Shown here: one piece after another, positions 57,286 through 64,000 of the stretch
Layout of the letters: each line of letters starts with the position of its first letter
Position numbering within the stretch: position 1 is the first letter of the stretch
Assembly (NCBI RefSeq): GCF_039542905.1
Contig: NZ_BAABIS010000001.1
Location: 5,890,001-5,954,000 of the forward strand
Reading direction: 5' to 3'
Length of the DNA stretch: 64,000 bases
Source of the DNA: Kitasatospora terrestris
Lineage (GTDB): Bacteria > Actinomycetota > Actinomycetes > Streptomycetales > Streptomycetaceae
Program-made: the position numbers and the translations under genes
Notes under the pieces: model-generated
Databases searched by the model: none
Seen by the model: the letters and a program-made list of their open reading frames with translations, nothing else
What the model was told of the DNA's origin: nothing

Positions 57286-57849
57286 TCACACCCGCCCGGA
57301 AGCAGGGGTGGGGCGCAGGTACTCCGGAGGGACGGCGTCGGTCAGCCACACGCCGTTGGCGCTCACCCGGAACTCGTGGCCGGCGGCGGCCATCGCGGCC
57401 GCGTCCACGATCAGCACCACCGGGCGGCCGTGCCGCGAGCCCACCCGGACGGCGGTCTCCGTGTCGGCGGAGAGGTGCACGTCCTGCCGGCTCATCGGGC
57501 GCAGGCCCTCGTGCAGGATCGCGTCCAGGTAGCGGGTGGTGGTGCCGTGGTACAGCACGGCGGGCGGGGCGGTGGCCGGCAGCCCGAGGTCCACCTCGAC
57601 GGTGTGGCCCTGGCTGGCCCGGATCGACCGGCCGTCCTCGGAGAACGCGAACCGGCGCTTGTTGTTGGTGGCCACCACGTGGTCCAGCTCGGCCCGGGTC
57701 AGCGGGCGTCCCTGTCGCGCGAGCGCCGCGAGCAGCTCCTGGACCCCGACCCACCCGGCGGCGTCCAGGGCCAGGCCGACGGAACCGGGGTCGTGCCGCA
57801 GGATGCGGGAGAGGTTCTTGGAGGCACGGACGGTGCGTTTCTCATCCAC
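57286..57849 (-). CDS. kptA: RNA 2'-phosphotransferase (Tpt1/KptA)
   Basis: 187-aa protein with the KptA signature set: ASKNLSRILRHDPGSVGLAL (residues 9-28), NNKRRFAFSEDGRSIRASQG (about 62-81), LYHGTTTRYLDAILHEGL and MSRQDVHLSADTETAVRVG (about 119-137). The family removes an internal RNA 2'-phosphate using NAD+. Bacteria lack the yeast-type tRNA ligase that makes such phosphates, so the natural substrate here is unclear; ADP-ribosylation of RNA ends has been proposed for some homologues. No signal peptide. Confidence 0.93.
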   Translation of the reverse strand: MDEKRTVRASKNLSRILRHDPGSVGLALDAAGWVGVQELLAALARQGRPLTRAELDHVVATNNKRRFAFSEDGRSIRASQGHTVEVDLGLPATAPPAVLYHGTTTRYLDAILHEGLRPMSRQDVHLSADTETAVRVGSRHGRPVVLIVDAAAMAAAGHEFRVSANGVWLTDAVPPEYLRPTPASGRV

Positions 57850-57863
57850 GCCGAGCCACGATA

Positions 57864-57890
57864 GGGGCGCGGGGGAGGTCCCCGCGCCCC
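57864..57890. terminator. Terminator between kptA and pmbA
   Basis: An 11-bp perfect stem GGGGCGCGGGG (57864-57874) with CCCCGCGCCCC (57880-57890) and a 5-base loop. It lies just after the pmbA stop on the minus strand. Confidence 0.75.
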
Positions 57891-57900
57891 ATTTACCGCG

Positions 57901-59294
57901 CTACGAAGCCTGGCTCACCGAGCTCATGTTGAAGTCCGGGACGCGGACCGGCGGCATCGCCGCACGGGTGAACCAGTCGCCCCACTCGCGCGGGAGGCAG
58001 CGCTCGGTGCGGCCCACCTCGGTGATCCGACCGAGCAGGTCGACCGGCGACTCGTTGAACCGGAAGTTGTTGACCGCGCCGACCACCTCGCCGTTCTCGA
58101 CCAGGTACACGCCGTCCCGGGTGAGACCGGTGAGCAGCAGCGTCGCCGGGTCGACCTCGCGGATGTACCAGAGGCAGGTGAGCAGCAGCCCGCGCTCGGT
58201 CCGCGCGATCATCTCCGCCAGCGTCGGGGCGTCGGGCGCGGTGGTCTCCAGCACCAGGTTGTCCACCGGCGGGGTGAGCGGCAGCCCGGCGATGGTCGCG
58301 GAGTGCCGGGTGGTGAGCAGGTTGGCGAGCTCGCCCTCGCGGATCCAGTCGGTCGGGGTGAGCGGGTGCCCGTTGTCGAACACCGAGTCGTTCTCGCCCG
58401 AGGAGTGGGTGATGACGAACGGCGCGGCCTCCAGGCCGGGCTCGGCCGGGTCGGAGCGCAGCGTGAGCGGCAGCGGGCTGAGCCGCTCGCCGACCCGGGT
58501 GCCTCCGCCGGCCTTGGAGAAGACCGACCGGCCCTCCGCGGCGTCCCGGGCGCCGGACGACCAGCTGAGGTAGACCAGCAGGTCGGCGACGGCGGACGGG
58601 GGCAGCAGCGCCTCGTACCGGCCGGCCGGCAGGTCGATCCGCTTCTGGCCCCAGCCGAGCCGCTGGGTGAGCTGGGCGTGCAGGTCCGCGACGTCCACGT
58701 CGGTGAAGTCCCGGGTGGCGGCGCCGGCCCAGGCGGAGCCGGTCAGGTCGGCGGTCTTGGCGTTGAGCTCGACCGTGCCGGTCGGCTGGTCGTGGCGCAG
58801 CCGCAGGCCGGTGGAGGTGCCGAGGTAGCTGGAGGTGACCTCGTGCCGGGCGAAGCCGTACAGCAGCTCGCCGGCGGCGCGGGCGCGGGCGAAGGCCTCG
58901 CCGAGGGCGGGCGCGAAGGCGGCGAACACCTCGATGGAGGTCTCGGCCGGCGGCTCGGTGAACCGCGGGTCGGCGGGTCGGCCCTCGATCAGCGGCTGGG
59001 CGTCCTCGGCGGGCTCGGCGCCGAGCGCGGCCTGCTCGGCCGCCCGGACCAGCGACTCCACCTCGTCCAGGGTCACCGCCTCGCGGGAGACCACGCCGGT
59101 GGCGGTGCCCTCGACCCGGTCGACGGTGGCGATCACGGTGAGCCGGCGGCTGCGGGTGACGCCGTTGGTGGTGAGCGCGTTGCCCGCCCAGCGCAGGTTG
59201 GCGGTGGACTCCTCGTCGGCGATCACCACGCAGCCGTCCGCCTGGGACAGCTCCAGCGCTCGCTCGACCAGCTCGTGGGGGTGCGTGGTGGACA

Positions 59295-59295
<1 letters not shown>
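57901..59295 (-). CDS. pmbA: PmbA/TldE-type subunit of a TldD/TldE protease
   Basis: 464-aa PmbA/TldE family protein. Family text includes ADGCVVIADEESTANLRWAG, TLRSDPAEPGLEAAPFVITH, NGHPLTPTDWIREGELANLL and DGVYLVENGEVVGAVNNFRF. It lacks the HExxxH zinc motif, as expected for the non-catalytic partner. Its ATG shares one base with the TldD stop (TGATG), so the two are coupled and probably form the hetero-complex. TldD/E removes leader peptides or unfolded peptides in other bacteria; no RiPP precursor was seen nearby. Confidence 0.92.
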
Positions 59296-60821
<1,526 letters not shown>

Positions 60822-60865
60822 CGGGCTCCCTGGGTCGGTGTCGGGCAGGAATCTCCGATCGCATC

Positions 60866-60903
60866 ATTCCCGTCCAGGGGGAATCGAGCCAGGGAATTTC
60901 CCC
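60866..60903. promoter_or_regulatory. Overlapping inverted repeats between tldD and the WXG100-like genes
   Basis: ATTCCC (60866-60871) with GGGAAT (60879-60884), and GGGGAA (60878-60883) with TTCCCC (60898-60903), overlap each other within the 176-base divergent region. They could be operators for either transcript; no regulator is encoded nearby. Confidence 0.3.
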
Positions 60904-60997
60904 ACGGCGTGTCAGCCGGAGCGGGAGGCCGGGGACCGCCGCCGGTGCACGCAGTGGTTGAATGATCTTCAGGCGCCGACGGAGGGGGATTTCGACG

Positions 60998-61330
60998 ATG
61001 CGACCCGGTGAAGAGAGCCCGTCAGCGGGCTTCAGCGTCGACCCGCCCGTGCTCGACCGGGCGGGCCGCTCGGCCCAGGACCTGTCCCATCAGGTGCCCC
61101 AGGGGCGGGGCGGCCTGGCCAGAGCCGGTGAGGAGGCCGGGTCCGGGATCAACGGCTTCGCCACCGAGGACTCGCTCGGGGTGCTCACCGACAGCTGGCA
61201 GGTGGCACTCGACCGGCTGTCGGTGGACATGGACCAGCAGGGCAACAAACTGATCGAGACGGCCGACCGCTACCGGAGGGCGGACCAGGAGAGCATCCAC
61301 CACCTGCACGGTGCCGGTGCCGCAGGCTGA
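60998..61330 (+). CDS. WXG100-like small protein
   Basis: 110-aa protein. The central part (LARAGEEAGSGINGFATEDS, then LTDSWQVALDRLSVDMDQQG) has the two-helix pattern of WXG100/ESAT-6-like proteins, with a Trp near the turn and a long second helix ending YRRADQESIHHLH. GGAGGGGG precedes the ATG. The next gene, a larger WXG-containing protein, starts 10 bases after its stop. Such pairs are often substrates or partners of type VII secretion; no secretion machinery is in the window. Confidence 0.72.
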   Translation: MRPGEESPSAGFSVDPPVLDRAGRSAQDLSHQVPQGRGGLARAGEEAGSGINGFATEDSLGVLTDSWQVALDRLSVDMDQQGNKLIETADRYRRADQESIHHLHGAGAAG

Positions 61331-61340
61331 CGGGGGAACG

Positions 61341-61949
61341 ATGGACTTCGCGACGCTACGAGCATCACAGCCCGGCCGGCTGCGGGCCGCGGCCCAGGCC
61401 TACCGCGGCGAGGCCGAGCGGTTCGTCCAGTACGAGCCGCAGTGGCGGGACCGGGTGGTGCGGCCGGCGGCCGAGGGCTGGACCGGCAACGCCGCCCAGC
61501 AGGCCGAGGCACCGCTCTACGACACCCAGCTGCGGCTCGCCAACGGGGAGGGGCTGCTGCGGGACACCGCCGAGACGCTCGACCACGCCGGCGTCGACCT
61601 GGAGCGCGCCAAGGAACAGATGGACGACCTGGTCTCCCGGGCCGAGGCCGCCGGCTGGCTGGTCGGCGAGGACGGCAGCCTGAGCCGTCGTCCGGACGAG
61701 CCGCAGGACGACCCGCAGCAGGCGATCGTGCTCCAGCAGCAGGCCGAGGAGATCAGCCGGCGGATGGCCGACATCCTGCGCACCGCCACGGACGTCGACG
61801 CCGACGCCGCGAAGAAGCTGCAGACCCTGGCCGCGGCCGCGGTCGACCGGGTCGGCGCCCAGGGCGGCGGCAGCGGCGGTGCGGCCGGTGGCGGGGCGGC
61901 CGGCGGCGCGCTCGGCGACGGGGCGACCGGCGGGCGCGGATTCCAGTAG
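61341..61949 (+). CDS. WXG-containing helical protein, possible type VII secretion substrate
   Basis: 202-aa mostly helical protein. The WXG motif is in VRPAAEGWTGNAAQQAEAPL (Trp-Thr-Gly, about residue 47), between helices typical of the superfamily. Long heptad-like helices follow (LDHAGVDLERAKEQMDDLVS, VLQQQAEEISRRMADILRTA). The last 35 residues are Gly/Ala-rich. In related loci this type is the N-terminal half of a polymorphic toxin; here no toxin domain follows and the gene ends at a strong terminator. Confidence 0.72.
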   Translation: MDFATLRASQPGRLRAAAQAYRGEAERFVQYEPQWRDRVVRPAAEGWTGNAAQQAEAPLYDTQLRLANGEGLLRDTAETLDHAGVDLERAKEQMDDLVSRAEAAGWLVGEDGSLSRRPDEPQDDPQQAIVLQQQAEEISRRMADILRTATDVDADAAKKLQTLAAAAVDRVGAQGGGSGGAAGGGAAGGALGDGATGGRGFQ

Positions 61950-61956
61950 GAGCTGC

Positions 61957-61993
61957 CGGACGGGCGGGCGGCCCCGGGCCGCCCGCCCGTCCG
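61957..61993. terminator. Bidirectional terminator between convergent genes
   Basis: A perfect 16-bp stem (CGGACGGGCGGGCGGC, 61957-61972, with 61978-61993) and a 5-base loop lie between the WXG-containing gene and the convergent MBL-fold gene, 8 bases from each stop. Confidence 0.85.
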
Positions 61994-62001
61994 CGGCCGC
62001 G

Positions 62002-63129
62002 TCAGGAAACGGTCTCCCACCAGCCGTCGAGCTCCGGCGGGCTGTCCACGTCCACCCGCTGGCCCGGGCGCGGGACGGCGAGCGGCACCGCCTGCTGCTT
62101 CGCCTCCGCGAGCAGCCGCTCGATCGGCTCCGCCCACGGGTGGATGCCCAGGTTGAAGGTGCACCAGTGGACCGGGATCATCAGCTCCGCGCGCAGGTCC
62201 TGGTGCGCCCGCACCGCGTCCTCCGGCGTCATGTGGATGTCCGCCCACGCCTCGTCGTACGCGCCGACCTGCACCAGCGCCGCGTCGAACGGGCCGTGCT
62301 GCTCGCCGATCCGGGCGTAGCCCTCGAAGTAGCCGGAGTCACCGGTGTAGAACACCTTCCGGGACGGCCCGGCGATCACCCAGGAGCCCCACAGCGTGGT
62401 GTTCCGGGTCAGGCCGCGGCCGGAGAAGTGGTGCGCGGAGGTCAGCGTCAGGGTGAGCTCGCCGAGCGTGCAGGTCTCGTCCCAGTCCAGCTCGATGATC
62501 CGGTGCTCCGGCACGCCCCAGCGGCGCAGGTGGCCGCCGATGCCCAGCGGCACCGCGAACGGCGCGGACTGCAGGTCGACCAGCCGCTTGACCGTCGCCA
62601 TGTCCAGGTGGTCGTAGTGGTCGTGCGAGATCAGCACCGCGTCCACCGGCGGGAGCTCCGTCAGCTCCACCGGCATCGGGTGCAGCCGCTTCGGACCGAC
62701 CTGCGCGGCGGGGGAGCAGCGGTCGGACCAGATCGGGTCCAGCAGCACCCGGCTGCCCTCCACCTCCACCAGCGCCGACGCGTGGCCGTACCAGACCACC
62801 TCGACACCGGCGGCCGCCTGCTCCACCGGCTCCGGCCGGGCCATCGGCACCGGACCGCTCGGCACCCGGCCGGCCCGCTCGAACAGCATCCGGCGTACCG
62901 CGTCGGAGTCCGGCCGCTCGGCGCCCTTGCGGGCCAGCTCGGACGGCGCGTTGTGGAACACCCCGTCCCGGAACTGCGGCGAGTTGCGCACCCGCGGGTC
63001 CAGCGGGTCGGGCCTGCGCCCGAACGCGGCCGGCAGGTCGCGCAGCGACCACGCCACCGCCCCGGCGGCGGCCGCCGCCGCGGTCAGGGCGAGAAGTCGG
63101 GACCGTCGGCCAGGGTGTCGGTCGCTCAT
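62002..63129 (-). CDS. MBL-fold metallo-hydrolase (NAPE-PLD/UlaG-like), membrane-anchored
   Basis: 375-aa protein with an N-terminal signal/anchor (LLALTAAAAAAGAVAWSL, about 12-29, after Arg residues). The metallo-beta-lactamase fold carries LISHDHYDHLDMATVKRLVD (HxHxDH), the next ligand His in TLTSAHHFSGRGLT, Asp in VFYTGDSGYFEGY, and a late His in MIPVHWCTFNLGIHPWAEP. This set matches NAPE-hydrolysing phospholipase D-like hydrolases. The start is ATG 63129 with GGAG upstream. It may act on phospholipid head groups outside the cytoplasm; the substrate is not shown. Confidence 0.9.
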   Translation of the reverse strand: MSDRHPGRRSRLLALTAAAAAAGAVAWSLRDLPAAFGRRPDPLDPRVRNSPQFRDGVFHNAPSELARKGAERPDSDAVRRMLFERAGRVPSGPVPMARPEPVEQAAAGVEVVWYGHASALVEVEGSRVLLDPIWSDRCSPAAQVGPKRLHPMPVELTELPPVDAVLISHDHYDHLDMATVKRLVDLQSAPFAVPLGIGGHLRRWGVPEHRIIELDWDETCTLGELTLTLTSAHHFSGRGLTRNTTLWGSWVIAGPSRKVFYTGDSGYFEGYARIGEQHGPFDAALVQVGAYDEAWADIHMTPEDAVRAHQDLRAELMIPVHWCTFNLGIHPWAEPIERLLAEAKQQAVPLAVPRPGQRVDVDSPPELDGWWETVS

Positions 63130-63380
63130 CCGGGAAACTCCACGTTCGCGTCGTCCTGGACGTCTCCAGGGGGCCGCCGGCTGGTTCCGGGAGCCCTCGA
63201 CCCAACGCCTGTGCGGCGCCGGGTGTTCCCGACGACCGGCGTCCGGGCGGTGGGTGCACGCATTGTCGGGATGCCACAGATCTCGGGCGGACGGCCTGTC
63301 GGAGGCCACTGCGCCGGTCGTTGGGCGCGACCGATAGCGTCGCGGTGAAGACGCGTGCAAACAGGAGAGAGGTGGACCGT

Positions 63381-64000
63381 TGAGCCGCTCGGTTCTCGTC
63401 ACCGGAGGCAACCGGGGCATCGGCCTCGCGATTGCCCAGGCCTTCGCCGAGAACGGTGACAAGGTCGCGATCACCAGCCGTTCGGGCGAGGTCCCGGCCG
63501 AACTGGCCAAGTACGAGGTGATCGCCGTCCGCGCGGACATCACCGACGCCGCGGCGGTCGAGGCGGCCTTCACCGAGATCGAGGCCGCGCACGGCCCGGT
63601 CGAGGTCCTGGTGGCCAACGCGGGCATCACCAAGGACACGCTGCTGCTCCGGATGTCCGAGGAGGACTTCACGTCCGTCCTCGACACCAACCTGACCGGC
63701 ACCTTCCGCGTGGTCAAGCGGGCGTCGGCGAAGATGCTGCGCGCCCGCAAGGGCCGCATCGTGCTGATCTCCTCGGTCGTCGGCCTCACCGGCTCCCCGG
63801 GCCAGGCCAACTACGCCGCCTCGAAGGCCGGCCTGGTCGGCTTCGCCCGTTCGCTGGCGCGTGAGCTCGGCTCGCGCAACATCACGGTCAACGTGGTCGC
63901 CCCCGGCTTCGTGGACACCGACATGACCGCGGTGCTCACCGAGGAGCGCCGCAAGGAGATCGTGGCGGGCGTGCCGCTCGGCCGCTACGCCGCCCCCGCC
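63381..64000 (+). CDS. fabG: 3-oxoacyl-[ACP] reductase FabG, C-terminus beyond window
   Basis: At least 206 residues of an SDR reductase for fatty-acid elongation. The cofactor loop is SVLVTGGNRGIGLAIAQAFA (residues 4-23), NNAG-like VANAG follows, and the active-site text is VLISSVVGLTGSPGQANYAA then SKAGL, with the full Ser-Tyr-Lys set. TTG 63381 is the start, because GAGAGAGGTGG lies immediately upstream and the protein opens MSRSVLVTGG as in other Streptomyces FabG. It runs off the right edge; an enoyl reductase gene (fabI/inhA) would be expected next. Confidence 0.95.

Overview
The window is high-GC actinobacterial DNA. Third codon positions are almost all G or C, GTG and TTG starts are common, and GGAGG-type ribosome sites precede most genes. 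Gene content (ccr-meaA ethylmalonyl-CoA genes, CebR-type cellulase boxes, DUF3099, an Asp23/AmaP cluster, fabG near moaA) points to the Streptomycetaceae, Streptomyces or Kitasatospora. No rRNA, tRNA or CRISPR array was seen. All calls come from reading the sequence and from memory of the families; no database search was run.

Layout. 1-6424 (minus strand) is an ethylmalonyl-CoA pathway block: meaA (cut by the left edge), ccr, a TetR regulator and a tandem 3-hydroxyacyl-CoA dehydrogenase. 6791-14756 is accessory: a two-HTH MerR protein, DUF6194, a Uma2 nuclease, a DHA2 efflux pump with its TetR regulator, an AraC/GyrI regulator, and a glutamine-synthetase-like gene paired with an amidohydrolase. 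14794-21084 is an extracellular degradation block: a GH5 cellulase and a GH48 cellulase face each other across a promoter region with two CebR-like boxes, followed by a secreted subtilisin. 21178-23884 holds an FAD monooxygenase, a HipA-like kinase and an SRPBCC protein. An intact IS1182-type element (23885-25586) sits exactly at the SRPBCC stop codon.

25717-36713 is an exopolysaccharide cluster: two GT4 glycosyltransferases, an initiating phosphoglycosyl transferase, a Wzy-like ligase/polymerase, a MurJ-like flippase, a polysaccharide deacetylase, a short Wzz-like protein, a FemAB/BioF2-like acyltransferase and a convergent secreted GH26-like hydrolase. Genes from 27179 to 35654 are tightly coupled and probably form one transcript.

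36853-54296 is mostly housekeeping: a zinc metallopeptidase, a secreted beta-propeller-like protein, an ABC-F ATPase, a small HTH protein, an enoyl-CoA hydratase, an Asp23-DUF2273-Asp23-DUF6286-AmaP envelope cluster, an SDR with an altered active site, an iron-box membrane gene, a PAS-GAF-SpoIIE-HATPase phosphatase, SURF1, a DnaQ-BRCT exonuclease, an alcohol dehydrogenase and a DUF485-ActP acetate uptake pair. moaA follows, and an IS5-family element (55387-56379) sits exactly at its TGA stop. The right end carries DUF3099, an RNA 2'-phosphotransferase, a TldD/PmbA pair, two WXG100-like proteins, an MBL-fold hydrolase and fabG (cut by the right edge).

Main points for a second look: a repressor-type palindrome in the ccr promoter spacer, with a second copy in the neighbouring tetR; two unrelated IS elements that both target stop codons and leave the host genes intact; the CebR-boxed cellulase pair with near-duplicate CBM2 domains as an inverted repeat; a split FluG-like pair; an SDR lacking the YxxxK dyad; and an iron box on an unassigned membrane gene.
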